DNA from: JAJPKK01 sp963747835
GTDB lineage: Bacteria > Pseudomonadota > Alphaproteobacteria > Rhizobiales > Xanthobacteraceae
Reading direction: 5' to 3'
Length of the DNA: 64,000 bases
Assembly (NCBI GenBank): GCA_963747835.1
Contig: CAVVGO010000001.1
Coordinates: forward strand, 248,001 to 312,000
Every line of letters starts with the position of its first letter. Positions within the stretch are counted from its first letter, which is position 1. The notes beneath the pieces were generated by a model, which saw nothing but the letters and a program-made list of their open reading frames with translations, was not told the DNA's origin and ran no database searches. The position numbers and the translations under genes were made by a program. This document shows, one piece after another, positions 18,226 through 28,003 of this stretch.

Positions 18226-18927
18226 TTACTTCAATTCGACCTCGACAATTTCGACGCGGCTCGTCCCGCTATTGCGGATCGCCCGCGTCACACCGGCATC
18301 TTGCCAGAAGAAATCACCACCCTTCATCGCCCTCGCGCGGTCGAGTTCGCCCGGCACACTTTCGACGATTTCGCCGCCATCGACCACCACCCGCATTCCA
18401 GGTGCCTTCTGGGTGATGGCGGGGACCGATTGGCCGGGCTCAAGAACGAGCCGCCAACCGCGCACCCGTTCGTTGTCAAGGACCTGGATGTAGGCCGGCA
18501 CCTCCGCGCGCAAGCCGGCGGTGAAGCCCGAGGCCTGCGGCTTGAGCAACGCAATGACAATGTTGTGGAACGGTGTCGTTCCGATGTTAGAACCCTTATG
18601 CGTGATCGGCGTCTTGGCGTCGGCGGAGAAATTCACGGTGCCTTTGGTGCCGCGGCGTGCCGGCGTCGGCTCACCACCATAGACTTGGCCGGTCTGATCG
18701 GCGGCCTCGACCAGGACGCTGACCTGATCGAGCGAGTGGGTGTGGTAGTTCGACGAGCGCCCGGGCGGAATATAGACGTTGAGCAGCATCACAAAGTCGT
18801 TGCGAAACACGGGCTGATGGAAGGACGCCTTCTCGACCGGAACCGGCGCGCCTCCGGTTTGTGCCGAGGCCGGCTGCGAAGGCGCAAACACGCACACAGC
18901 AAGCGCTGCATTGACGAGGTGCCGCAT
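18226..18927 (-). CDS. Secreted cupin-domain protein
   Basis: A 233-residue protein with a signal peptide (MRHLVNAALAV..., cleavage near ASAQ). The single recognisable cupin segment has the metal-binding pattern NYHTHSLDQVSVLVE (HxH...E), and a second half-barrel lies later around VPAITQKAPGMRVVV. The ATG at 18927 is preceded by GGGAGG at ideal distance. It is convergent with the binding-protein genes. The specific reaction is unknown; periplasmic cupins of this kind are often sensors or small-molecule dioxygenases. Confidence 0.8.
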   Translation of the reverse strand: MRHLVNAALAVCVFAPSQPASAQTGGAPVPVEKASFHQPVFRNDFVMLLNVYIPPGRSSNYHTHSLDQVSVLVEAADQTGQVYGGEPTPARRGTKGTVNFSADAKTPITHKGSNIGTTPFHNIVIALLKPQASGFTAGLRAEVPAYIQVLDNERVRGWRLVLEPGQSVPAITQKAPGMRVVVDGGEIVESVPGELDRARAMKGGDFFWQDAGVTRAIRNSGTSRVEIVEVELK

Positions 18928-18977
18928 GTCATTCCTCCCTGGGATATTGCGGTGCGCAGCATAGCATCGCTGCCGCG

Positions 18978-20586
18978 TCATGAGATTGCTTCGGCGACTC
19001 CGGCGCTTGCTTCTCCGGCAGGCAGCCGGATCGAGACCGTGGTGCCGAGCCCCGGCCCCAGACTATCGGCGTCGAGTGTGCCACCGTTTGCCATGACGAA
19101 GGTGTTCGCGATCCATAGACCGAGCCCGGCGCCGGGAACGTGGGTTAGGTGACGAACGCCGCGGAACGACCGCTGGCCAAGCTGGCGCTTCTCTTCCTGG
19201 GTGAGTTCCGACCCCCTCGTCGGATACCGAAAATACGACGTGCTCCCGATCGAGCTGTGCCGAGATCTTGATCGTCGAATTGATCGGGGAATACTTGGCG
19301 GCATTCTCCAACAGCTGCCCAAGCGCCTGCTCGACCAATGCGGAGTTTACCATCACCAGGGGCAGATCGGGGATGATCGCGAGATCGAGCCGGTGTGACG
19401 AAAGCCGCCCGCCTTTCTGTCTGACCGTCGCACTCACGATGTCGGTCGGATCGGTCCACTCGAGGTGCGGCTGAATTCCGCGCGCAGTGATGCGCGCGGC
19501 GTTGAGCAGATTCTGTATGTCGGTGTCGAGGCGGCTCGCCTGATCGTGAACTGCTTCCACGAGCGAGTGTATGCGGCGGTCGCGTTTGACGGCAGGTATC
19601 TGGTCAAGCACGCTGGTTGAGCCCAGGATCGATGCCAAGGGCGTGCGCAATTCATGCGACATCGTCCCGATCAGCGCGTCCTTAAGCGAATCGGCCTGGA
19701 ATTTCAGCTTGGCCTCTTCGATCGCCTTCGCGACGTCAAGGCGAGCAAGCGTGATCGCGGCCTCCTCGATGGCGGCTTCGATGCGCCGGCTGACGGCGCC
19801 AAGATCTGCGTGGGTGCCGTTGCCGAGATCGACAATCGCCGCATAGCCCGCCGATCCAACCGATACCACGCAGACCAGCCAGTCGTTTTGCGTGCCGGCA
19901 TCGTGGATCGTGCGCGGATGATGCGCGCCTGCAGCGATCATGGCGGCCGCTTCCCGACGCAACGCGTCCGGAATCGCGCCGCTGCCAGATAGATCGTAAT
20001 CAGATTCGCCAACGCCGACCAGAAAGGCCCGATGCCCGAGCGCCTCCGAAAGATAGTTTCCCGTTGCCGCAATCAGATCCGGCACCGTGAAACATGCGGC
20101 CAGCTGGCGGGAGAATGCATAGAGATTGCGGATTTCCCTCCGGCCCCGGCGTAAGCTATCCGCTTCGCGCCGCAGTCGTGCAGTGTAGTGGCTCGTTACA
20201 AATGCGATGATCAGGAAAATCACGAGGTCGGCTACGTTTTGGGTATCGCCGATTTCAAAGCTGTAAAGCGGTGGATAGAAAAGGTAATCCGCCGCTCCGG
20301 CGCCGGCAAATGCTGCCACTATGGCGGGCACAAGCCCCCACCGGACCGCCGCGATCAGTACCGGCAGCAGGTAGACGATCGAGACAAGATTGAGTAGTTC
20401 AAGCACGTCGTTCGCGGCTAATAGAGCGACGGTGGCGATCGCCACCATCGCCAGCGACATCAAGACCGGAATGACGGTTGCCTTCACGAAGCCCGGCGCG
20501 GGCGGGACGTCGTCGATGTCCGCGTCGGCGACGTCCGGCTCAGCGGTCATGCGGAAACGGCTTTGGAGTTTTTGCAGCGCGCTCAC
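18978..20586 (-). pseudogene. KdpD-like sensor histidine kinase, frameshifted in the ATPase domain
   Basis: The N-terminus has four membrane segments of the DUF4118 type found in KdpD sensors (residues ~35-125). A GAF-like region and a phospho-acceptor box SHELRTPLASILG near residue 320 follow, then the N-box LLENAAKYSP. After SVSDEG the frame runs into nonsense and ends at 19063, while another frame continues with LTQEEKRQLGQRSF, GAGLGLWIAN and GTTVSIRLP down to 18978. Removing one base from the C5 run at 19212-19216 (G5 on the coding strand) restores the whole domain. So it is either a recent pseudogene or a homopolymer sequencing error. No response regulator is adjacent. The start could be GTG 20586 or ATG 20550. 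Confidence 0.8.
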
Positions 20587-20722
20587 GGTTCGCCGCTACA
20601 TGGTCGGCTGCCGAGGGCCGGGATGCCGCCGATTGCGATTGCGAAACAATAACGAAGCCAAACATCCTCACGACCGCCCGATCGCATTGCGACCGGACGC
20701 CGAGAATTTGGTCCCGATACCA

Positions 20723-20750
20723 CGGGCCGCCGCAAAATGACGGCGGCCCG
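20723..20750. terminator. Perfect 10-bp GC hairpin, probable terminator
   Basis: CGGGCCGCCG, eight-base loop, then CGGCGGCCCG. It lies 68 bases beyond the stop of the minus-strand gene at 20818 and upstream of the kinase. There is no clear U-run on either strand, so termination is likely but may need help. Confidence 0.5.
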
Positions 20751-20817
20751 GCGCTGAGATACGACGATGCGACGCTCCGCGGACCTCACGTTCCGCTCTG
20801 CGACCGCATTCTTCCTC

Positions 20818-21423
20818 TCACATCGGCACGACACCGCCGCGACCGACGTTGATCCGCGCGGCCCCATAGGTCCCGTCCGCTTTCTTCGTCGCAGCGTTAA
20901 CCCCGATGGCCGCTCCGGGCTTGAGCTCGCTCTTGTCACCGACCTCATAACGCACGATCGGGACATTGGGTGTCACGACGATCTTCTTCTCGCCGTCCTT
21001 GTATTTCACGGTGATGACCGGTCCGTCGACGCTGCTGACGGCTTGGCCTACGGCGCCATTCGTCATGGTGCTGTTGGGTGCGCCGTCCCAAGACCGATGG
21101 CCATCGCCGGTGCCGCGCTGCGACTCGGCGAAGATATGCACCTCGAGCGCCTTCTGGGTGCCGTCGGGTTGTGGCATCGCGCCGCTTCCGATGTAGGAGC
21201 CTTCCTTGATGTCGGCGATCGTCGCCTTCTCGACGCCGACCACCACTGCGTTGTCGGCGAGCGTCAGCGTAAGCGGGGTGCCGTCAGGCGACTTGATCAG
21301 CAGAGTGTTGCCGTCGATCTTCTCGATCATGCCGCGCAGCCGCTGGGTCTGTTGCGCCGAAACGGTTGAGACCGTCAGTGCCGTGGCCAAGGCCGCGGCC
21401 GCAAGAATCCGCATTGTGTTCAT
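20818..21423 (-). CDS. Secreted DUF5666-like protein
   Basis: A 201-residue exported protein with a signal peptide MNTMRILAAAALATAL... ending near VSAQQ. It is followed by OB-fold/beta-rich repeats with the recurring theme of RLRGMIEKIDGNTLLIKSPDG and VDGPVITVKYKDGEKKIVV. This looks like the DUF5666 kind of metal- or ion-exposed beta protein. The ATG at 21423 has GGAGG six bases upstream. It is divergent from the TRAFs-binding-type gene. Function unknown; the DUF assignment is by pattern only. Confidence 0.7.
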   Translation of the reverse strand: MNTMRILAAAALATALTVSTVSAQQTQRLRGMIEKIDGNTLLIKSPDGTPLTLTLADNAVVVGVEKATIADIKEGSYIGSGAMPQPDGTQKALEVHIFAESQRGTGDGHRSWDGAPNSTMTNGAVGQAVSSVDGPVITVKYKDGEKKIVVTPNVPIVRYEVGDKSELKPGAAIGVNAATKKADGTYGAARINVGRGGVVPM

Positions 21424-21595
21424 ATTGATCCTCCACTGGGGCGTTGCCGCACCAAGATACACCCGTGCAGATCGAAAGCGAAGCGCCCGAGGCGGGGCTG
21501 CGGCAAGTACGATCCCGCAGCTCCGAGGCGCTCGCGCTCAGATGGAAAAACGCCACTTTCCGTGTTATGCGAGGCACGGCAACATCGAGGCCCAG

Positions 21596-22969
21596 ATGCG
21601 CAACCGTGCCGTTTGCTTTGTCATCATGCCGTTCGGCCAGAAGCCGGACGCGGCGGGCCACCTCATCGATTTCGATGCCGTGTTCCGCGAAATCATTGCG
21701 CCCGCGGTGGAGGCCGCTGGCCTGGAGGGGGTTCGTGCCGATGAGGAAATGGGCTCCGGTATCATTCACAAGCTGATGTACGAACGGCTGCTCCTCAGTG
21801 ACTACGCGGTCGCTGATCTGAGCATCATGAACGCGAACGTCTATTACGAGGTCGGCATCCGTCATGGCACCCGGCCAGCTTCGACCGTCCTGATGACGGC
21901 GGCCGGAAGCCGGCTGCCGTTCGATCTCGGACCGGCCCGCACCCTGCTGTACGATCTCGATCCGAGCGGGCGCCCGAAGGACGCCGCGACCGCGATGGCC
22001 TCGGTTCGAGACGAACTAATTCATTGCCGTCAACATTACGACGACGACAGTCCGTTGTTTCAGCTCCTGCAGGGCTATAAGCAGGCACCGATAGAGCATC
22101 TCAAGACCGACACGTTCCGAGAGCAGGTTGCAATTGCGAAGGAGACGAAGGAGAAACTGCGAGTCGCGCGAGGGCAAGGCGTCGCGGCGCTCGATGCCGT
22201 GCGCGAACAACTGGGCAATATCGGCGCGATCGAGGCCGGTGTCACGGTCGACCTGCTGCTGTCGTATCGGGCTGTCGGCCAATGGCAGCGGATGGTGGAT
22301 TTGTACAAGCAGATGGATGCGACGCTTGCCCGGACTGTCCTTGTACGCGAGCAATATGCATTTGCGCTCAACCGGGTCGGTCGTGGCGATGAGGCCGAAC
22401 GGGAGCTCAAAGAGATTATCAAGGAGCGCGGCCCCTCGAGCGAGACCTATGGACTGCTGGGCCGCGTTTACAAAGACCGCTGGCAGGCCGCGCGCAAGTT
22501 GGGAACCGCAATAGCGGTGCGTGGTCACCTCCGGCAGGCGATCGCCGCCTACACTGCCGGCTTCGAGGCCGATTGGCGCGACGCCTATCCGGGTGTCAAC
22601 GCCGTCACGCTGATGACGATCCTAAATCCCAGCGACCAAAAGATTGCCGATCTGGCGCCGGTCGTTCGTTACTCCGTTGAGCGCCGCATTGCTGCGCGCG
22701 GAAGCGGCGACTACTGGGATTACGCGACCCTGGTGGAATTATCGGCAATGCAGAACGATTGGGGGCGTGCCGAACACGCTCTGGCCGATGCGATCGTGGC
22801 GCTACGCGAGCCCTGGGAAGCCGACACGACTGCGGACAACCTTCGAATGATCGCGGCCGCCTGCAAGGAAGCGGACCAGGATACCGATCAGTTGCAGGCG
22901 TTGATCGACGAATTGATGTCCGGCAAGCAGCACCTTACAGAAAAGCTCGCCTCCGCGAAGGCCAGCTGA
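21596..22969 (+). CDS. TRAFs-binding-domain (DUF4071-type) protein with TPR-like C-terminus
   Basis: A 457-residue soluble protein. The N-terminal ~130 residues contain CFVIMPFG, IDFD, RADEEMGSGIIH, DYAVADLS and YYEVGIRHG. This pattern is typical of bacterial TRAFs-binding/DUF4071-type proteins and distantly like nucleoside deoxyribosyltransferase/TIR-related folds. The remainder is alpha-helical with TPR-like repeats (for example YGLLGRVYKDRW and WDYATLVELSAMQNDWGRAEHAL). I chose ATG 21596, with CGAGG upstream, which removes a long atypical lead; an ATG at 21542 is possible. Similar proteins occur in signalling or conflict contexts, but here no effector neighbour is seen, so the role is open. 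Confidence 0.72.
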   Translation: MRNRAVCFVIMPFGQKPDAAGHLIDFDAVFREIIAPAVEAAGLEGVRADEEMGSGIIHKLMYERLLLSDYAVADLSIMNANVYYEVGIRHGTRPASTVLMTAAGSRLPFDLGPARTLLYDLDPSGRPKDAATAMASVRDELIHCRQHYDDDSPLFQLLQGYKQAPIEHLKTDTFREQVAIAKETKEKLRVARGQGVAALDAVREQLGNIGAIEAGVTVDLLLSYRAVGQWQRMVDLYKQMDATLARTVLVREQYAFALNRVGRGDEAERELKEIIKERGPSSETYGLLGRVYKDRWQAARKLGTAIAVRGHLRQAIAAYTAGFEADWRDAYPGVNAVTLMTILNPSDQKIADLAPVVRYSVERRIAARGSGDYWDYATLVELSAMQNDWGRAEHALADAIVALREPWEADTTADNLRMIAAACKEADQDTDQLQALIDELMSGKQHLTEKLASAKAS

Positions 22970-22994
22970 TCAAATCCGGTTCGCCGTTCGTCGG

Positions 22995-23405
22995 TCACGA
23001 TGCAAATTGCGATGTTGAATCGCGTCCGATGGACTGCGCCATCCGTTCTTCGATCCTGAACAGCGAAAAGTAGATCGTGGGGACGACAGGTCGGACTCCG
23101 TCATCCGTGACGACGCCGACCACCAGGATTTGGACGATCTGAAACGCCGCGGCGTTCTTGCGCACCGTCACCGGACTGACGCCCGCACGAAAGTGAGGCT
23201 GGCAACCATGCTGGGCTGACGAGTCGTTTCCCTCGGCGTTGACGAGCCGGATTGCGGTCAGCGGATCTGCGTCGTTGAGCATGACGAATCTCGCCACCTG
23301 CTGCTGGGTATTTCATACGACTCCGGTGCTGGCTTCGATGCCCGCGCAGCAGGCTGGCCCAATTATGGCCAGTGATAGCGCCGCAACCGTAACTGAACGC
23401 TTCAT
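22995..23405 (-). pseudogene. Small secreted protein with in-frame stop at codon 31
   Basis: From ATG 23405, which has GGAGAG at good spacing, the frame encodes a signal peptide (MKRSVTVAALSLAIIG...CCAG). After STGVV it reaches TGA at 23313-23315. The same frame then continues without a break for 105 residues (VARFVMLNDADPLTAIRLVNAEG... to SQFAS). It looks like one secreted protein of ~136 residues with a nonsense codon. The downstream part could only be made by reinitiation. Family not recognised. Confidence 0.5.
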
Positions 23406-23588
23406 GCGACTCTCCAATGCGGATGCGTCGATGACCTTGGAAAGCGGTCCTTGGTTGCAGCTGATGATATCGAAAGAGTTAATGAAACGATTGATTTGGC
23501 GGCTCCGAATTATCTCCGCTCGACACGGCTAATCGTTGCGTGCGCGCGAAGCGTATTTGCCGCTGGTCGCGCCGCTGCATGTTGCCGA

Positions 23589-25103
23589 TCAGCCGCGCCC
23601 AACCTGCACGGTGACGTATTTTATCCCGTCACCCGATTTCACCCGCAACAGCACCGTGTGTCTGGCGGATTTTTGCGCAGCTTCTATGGCACTGCGAAGG
23701 TCTCCGGGGTTCGTGACCTTGCGGCCGGCAGCCTGAAGGATAACGTCTCCGGCGCGCAAACCCTCCTCGGCTGCGACACCGTCGGGATCGACATCCGTGA
23801 CGACGACGCCGTTGCCGCCCGATTGAGAAGCGACGCTCGCGCCGAGCCTCTGCACGCTAGTACCCTTCAGCTTGGGAACGTTGGGAGACAGGCTTGCCTC
23901 GCGCTGTTCCGGCAGGCTGCCGAGGATTACGCTTACTGTTTTCTGCTCACCCTTGCGCGCAATCGAAAGCTTTACTGCGGCGCCGGGCGGTATCGCGCTG
24001 ATAGTTCTCGCGGCCTCGCGGGAGTCCCCTACGCCCTTGCCGTCGATCGCGGTGATCACGTCGCCGGCCTCGATGCCGGCCTTGGCGGCGGGGCCGTTCG
24101 CTTCCGGCTCGGCAACTAGCGCACCGCGTGCGGCCGGGAGACCGAGCTCTTGTGCGATGTCGCGCGTGACGTCCTGGATCTGTACACCGATCCAGCCGCG
24201 GGTCACCTTACCCTTATCTTTAAGCTGAGCGACCACCGTCTTCACGGTCTCGGCCGGTATGGCGAATGCGATGCCGACCGAGCCGCCCGTCGGCGACACG
24301 ATCGCAGTATTGACGCCGATAACCTTGCCGTCGACGTCAAAGGTCGGGCCGCCGGAATTGCCTCGATTGACTGCTGCGTCGATCTGGATGAAGTCGTCAT
24401 AAGGTCCGGCTCCGATATCACGGCCGCGCGCCGAGACGATGCCGGCGGTCACGGTACCACCGAGGCCGAACGGGTTGCCGACCGCAATGACCCAGTCGCC
24501 GATCCGCGGACTCGTGTCGGAGAACCGGACGAAGGGAAGGTCGTCGCCCCCGTCGACCTTGATCAGGGCAATATCCGACCGCTCATCGGCGCCAATCACT
24601 TTTGCGACGAGGACGCGTCCGTCATCGGTGGTCACTTCAACAAAGTCGGTTTTGTCGACGACATGAAAATTGGTCACCGCATAGCCATCGGGCGAGATGA
24701 AAAAGCCCGAGCCCTGCCCGGTCACCTGGTTGCGGCCGCGTGGAGTTGGCGCCTCGTCGAGGCCCCCGTCGGGCTGCCCAAACCGGCGGGAGAAACGGTC
24801 TAACGGCTTATCCCGGGAGTTTGGTGCGCCGTCTCGCGTCCGCTTGGCGGTTGCGAACTTGACCCTGACGGAGATCACGGCAGGCTTCACCTTTTCGACC
24901 ACGTCCGCAAAGCTACCTGGTCGGCCTGCCGTTTGGGCGTGCGCCAAAGACGCAACGCCCCACCGCGGCGCAAGCCCCGGGCCGGACAACAGTACTGTCA
25001 CGGTCAGCGCCGCAATGCCGGCCGGCACCGCGATGCGACGGCCGCCAAATCCGCTGCTCCGGCCCCTAATTCCGATCGGAAGTTGATCCGGGGCATCAGC
25101 CAT
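23589..25103 (-). CDS. degP: HtrA/DegP-type periplasmic serine protease with two PDZ domains
   Basis: A 504-residue Do-family protease. An N-terminal membrane/signal segment (residues ~23-45) is followed by the trypsin-like domain with the catalytic triad visible: His in NFHVVD, Asp in RSDIALIKV and Ser in RGNSGGP. Two PDZ domains follow (~310-395 and ~420-500), with ARGALVAEPEANGPAAKAG and VVVTDVDPDGVAAEEGL. The ATG at 25103 has AAGGAG upstream. The family degrades or refolds misfolded envelope proteins. It stands alone, without a two-component pair directly attached. Confidence 0.94.
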   Translation of the reverse strand: MADAPDQLPIGIRGRSSGFGGRRIAVPAGIAALTVTVLLSGPGLAPRWGVASLAHAQTAGRPGSFADVVEKVKPAVISVRVKFATAKRTRDGAPNSRDKPLDRFSRRFGQPDGGLDEAPTPRGRNQVTGQGSGFFISPDGYAVTNFHVVDKTDFVEVTTDDGRVLVAKVIGADERSDIALIKVDGGDDLPFVRFSDTSPRIGDWVIAVGNPFGLGGTVTAGIVSARGRDIGAGPYDDFIQIDAAVNRGNSGGPTFDVDGKVIGVNTAIVSPTGGSVGIAFAIPAETVKTVVAQLKDKGKVTRGWIGVQIQDVTRDIAQELGLPAARGALVAEPEANGPAAKAGIEAGDVITAIDGKGVGDSREAARTISAIPPGAAVKLSIARKGEQKTVSVILGSLPEQREASLSPNVPKLKGTSVQRLGASVASQSGGNGVVVTDVDPDGVAAEEGLRAGDVILQAAGRKVTNPGDLRSAIEAAQKSARHTVLLRVKSGDGIKYVTVQVGRG

Positions 25104-25888
25104 GTCGCTCTCCTTGGCGGCGAATCGGCGCCGGCGCCGCCGTTGAAAAAATTCATTATCGCAGCGGCAGCTTGGAGTCACGACCTCGCCTCAATGCCCG
25201 ATGCCGGCGTGGTTGTTCATCGATTTCGGCTCAATTACCGCTCGCCGGGTCGCGGTCAAGTCTCCGAGCGAGCGCCGCCCCAAGGGCGGACCCTTCGAAA
25301 TCAGCATTCGTCTTAGCTCCCGCAGAGGCGCGAGATCGATATCGGCGTATGAAGGGCGTCGACGATCGCCATAAAGGATGCCTTCAAAAGGGCGCTGCGG
25401 AGCCTGCAGGAGGAAGCGCGACGGCCCGCCGATCGCGACCGTGCGAAGCCTCGATCATGTCGCAGGCTTCGGCTTTCTTCAAACCGCGGACGATCGCTAT
25501 TTTCATCGCTGTAGTGTGCTCAATAATGCGCTCTCACAATTTGCTCGCGGCGCCCGGGTGACGTTTTTCGAGGAGAGGGTGAAAAGGGGCCGCAGGCGAG
25601 CACTTTGAAGCTTCTCGGCAAGCGCAGCTCGCGGTGATCTTGCTCCGCCGGAGGTCGTCTTTACGGTTTTGCCCACACCTGAGCAACCGGGATGGTATTA
25701 TGGTGTAGCGGCGGTTTGGGCTGGAACAGGTTTCTGCGGGAGGCGGCGCGGCCGCGTTTCCGGTGACGTCGCCGGGGTCGGCGCGTTGTCCTAATACCCA
25801 TCCGACTATCGAGCCCGTCGAAACGAATGGGGAGCGGTTCGCTACGGATTCGTTCGCAGACAGGTGATCAGCTTGATCGGCGGGAAAA
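25104..25888. other. Intergenic region without convincing gene
   Basis: About 780 bases. The upstream part must contain the protease promoter. Open frames here (for example 25172-25561) have arginine-rich, non-family translations and no ribosome-binding site. No strong hairpin or repeat was noticed. Confidence 0.4.
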
Positions 25889-26071
25889 CTACCTCTTTGG
25901 TGCGTTCACGCGCGTTAGAACTTCCATTCCCGCAGCTTCCGCGGCCGCTTCGGTGGGGAATATCGGCACTGAGAATTTAATCGGCTCGCTCACGCCGCTC
26001 CGGTAAAGCGCCCACGAATATTTCGTCCGGTCCATGCGGACTTTCAGCGTGAGCCGTGATTCCTGGTCCAT
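25889..26071 (-). CDS. Small conserved-type hypothetical protein
   Basis: A 60-residue protein with alternating charged and hydrophobic pattern (LKVRMDRTKYSWALYRSGV...) and no signal peptide. It resembles the many short beta-alpha proteins of unknown function found in Bradyrhizobium-type genomes. Its pattern of a basic start, WALYR and an alanine-rich TEAAAEAAG helix is like that of the 85-residue protein at 34493-34750. The ribosome-binding site is weak. No function can be assigned. Confidence 0.5.
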   Translation of the reverse strand: MDQESRLTLKVRMDRTKYSWALYRSGVSEPIKFSVPIFPTEAAAEAAGMEVLTRVNAPKR

Positions 26072-26656
26072 CGGTTTTCTTTGATGTCTTTGGAGGCCAT
26101 TTAATCCCCAGCTCTAAACATGCGCTGTATCGCACGTGAAGTCGAGAACTAAGTTGGATGCACGGGGCGGTCTGGTTGGCCCCCCGATGATGAAGGCGCC
26201 CTATGGTGAACGATTTTTCGTGCTAGGCTAATCCCCTCTACGAGACGTTACGCCTATTAATAGATTGAGGTCGTCCATCGGCATTGGGTGACCGGCATTG
26301 CCGCCATAAACGAGGAAAAAACGATGCCGGCGTTCTAAAAATAATTTCGTCGGCATCGCTGTTTTTTTGATGATTTGCCATTATGTTAGGCTGGATCTCA
26401 GGGTGACGATCGTTCAAAGAATATTTAGTTCGCATCAATTGGATTGGGTGTAGCGGCAGTTGTGCGGTTTGATCGGGCGTCTCAAATTTGAGGCCAGTTG
26501 GTGAAAGGCGCTAAGACGCCGAGGCCAAGCAAATGGGTCGCAAAGTGGCAGTTGGGCAGCGGGCCGTCAGATCGGATTTTGACTGCCAAATATTAGACCC
26601 AGGCTGATTTGCTGGACACTTCGAATCGGGTTTGTATCGACGGAAGGAGATGACCA
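26072..26656. other. Intergenic region, relatively AT-rich
   Basis: About 585 bases between divergent small genes. It is lower in GC than its surroundings, with stop-rich frames on both strands. It probably holds promoters for both flanking genes. I see no clear RNA gene or repeat. Confidence 0.35.
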
Positions 26657-26935
26657 ATGCCTGCAATAGAACCTAGTGATGCAGCAGAGCAGTTCGATTT
26701 CGACGCCGTGGCCGAGCTTTTTCCGGCCCGAAGCCGAAAATTCAGTCGTCAGCTCGCCGGATATCGGCGATTTGATCGGGCTGCGGAGGCTATACAGTTT
26801 GCGATCGAGGTTCTGCCGCAGGAGTTGCTGCTGGGCGCCTACCTTGAAGTCGAGGAAAAGAGGTTCGGCGGCAGCGAAATACGCCGCTTATATGCCAGCC
26901 CCGAATATCCTTTGACGCGCGCGGACGCGGCGTAA
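26657..26935 (+). CDS. Small hypothetical protein
   Basis: A 92-residue acidic, mostly helical protein with a strong GGAGAT site seven bases before the ATG. The translation has no cysteine, no signal peptide and no known motif (FDFDAVAELFPARSRK... to SPEYPLTRADAA). The good ribosome-binding site and non-skewed composition argue that it is real. Function unknown. Confidence 0.6.
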   Translation: MPAIEPSDAAEQFDFDAVAELFPARSRKFSRQLAGYRRFDRAAEAIQFAIEVLPQELLLGAYLEVEEKRFGGSEIRRLYASPEYPLTRADAA

Positions 26936-27286
26936 CTCGTATACCTGCTCCTGCGCGGCGCAAGACAATCGTGTTCAGCCATTTTTTTGCTCAAACGACT
27001 TGATAGAAATCTCGCCTCGCGGAAACTGTGACGCGATGATCGACGAGGAGCTGATCGAGGGATTGTCGTTTCCAGTCTACCATCGCGCATCCACCTCGAT
27101 CGTCTTACCGGCACAACCTTGTCAGGCGTCGTCGCCTGTGATGATAACGATTGATCACCAGCGATCCTCAGGCCGCGTGGGATCACGACACGACGGCCCA
27201 TCATTTGTCCGCCGCGGACGCGAATCCGCCAAGCAGCAATTCATAGGACTTGGGCCAGCGCCGGCCTGAACCGAAGGCAGCTGATT
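26936..27286. other. Intergenic region without convincing gene
   Basis: About 350 bases. Frames at 26839-27204 (minus) and 27000-27269 (plus) are open but have atypical composition and no ribosome-binding site. Nothing else was noticed. Confidence 0.35.
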
Positions 27287-27580
27287 GTGACAGACAAGAC
27301 AATCGATCTGGATCACCATCGCGGCACCGCCCAGAAAGCCACCGATCTTCGCCGGCGGCTGGCCGACGTGGAAGCGAATGAACGATCGTTACGTCTACGG
27401 CAGGATGAATTGGAAGCCCACCTTGTAGCGGCGCCGTCGGTGAGTTGGCAGGAAGGGGCCGAGAAGGCGCGCTATCTTCTCAATCTCTTTGCTGCTACGC
27501 TGATCACTCAGGATCCGCGAAGACGAACGCTTATTGCTGCCGTGCTGGCTGACTTCGGGCGGCTTTCGGGTAAGCGGTAG
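27287..27580 (+). CDS. Small hypothetical protein with N-terminal coiled coil
   Basis: A 97-residue protein starting at GTG. Residues ~15-50 are a likely coiled coil (ATDLRRRLADVEANERSL...). The rest, KARYLLNLFAATLITQDPRRRTLIAAVLADFGRL, is a hydrophobic helical pair without a clear membrane span. It is followed 70 bases later by the DUF1488 gene on the same strand, with which it may be co-transcribed. Function unknown. Confidence 0.6.
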   Translation: MTDKTIDLDHHRGTAQKATDLRRRLADVEANERSLRLRQDELEAHLVAAPSVSWQEGAEKARYLLNLFAATLITQDPRRRTLIAAVLADFGRLSGKR

Positions 27581-27650
27581 TCCGGGGCCCCCGAAGGGGT
27601 CGCTCTCGGACCGAGCGGATTACTCAACAATCGAACGCGGTACCTGGACC

Positions 27651-27914
27651 ATGTCGCTCAATTTTCCGAATCCCAGTCGTTCGTTCGATGCGACGTTGCG
27701 CGCCGTGCGGTTTTGGGGGCACGATGGTGCGATGGAGGCCTCGTTTTTCGTGAATGAAGAAGCCCTCAAGCGAATTCAGCCAGGCGCCCGATCCGACGAA
27801 GCAGGACTTCTGGGTGCGTTTGACTCCCACCGTGACTTGATACAGGCCACCGCTGAAAAGGTTTACCGCCGCGGCCGCAAAGGATCTTACGAATTGATTC
27901 CCGCCGATTTCTGA
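27651..27914 (+). CDS. DUF1488-family protein
   Basis: An 87-residue protein. The order of features (SFDATLRAVRFWGHDG, FVNEEALKRI, FDSHRDLIQATAEKVYRRG) matches DUF1488, the family of E. coli YrdB. The ATG at 27651 fits the family start, although the ribosome-binding site is weak. A second DUF1488-like protein is encoded at 36419-36709. Function of the family is unknown. Confidence 0.75.
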   Translation: MSLNFPNPSRSFDATLRAVRFWGHDGAMEASFFVNEEALKRIQPGARSDEAGLLGAFDSHRDLIQATAEKVYRRGRKGSYELIPADF

Positions 27915-28003
27915 TTGGTTCTAATCTGGCCTAGGATGTTGGTTGTCGCGCGTGGATTTGTATCGGGGAGGGGGCCCGCCGCAAGCAATGACAGCACGGG
28001 CCC

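Noticed and set aside
20767..21369. Plus-strand frame opposite the DUF5666-like gene
   Set aside because: It lacks a ribosome-binding site and family features, while the minus strand encodes a signal peptide after GGAGG.
24150..24803. Plus-strand frame opposite the HtrA gene
   Set aside because: It is a codon-bias shadow; the protease motifs on the minus strand are unambiguous.
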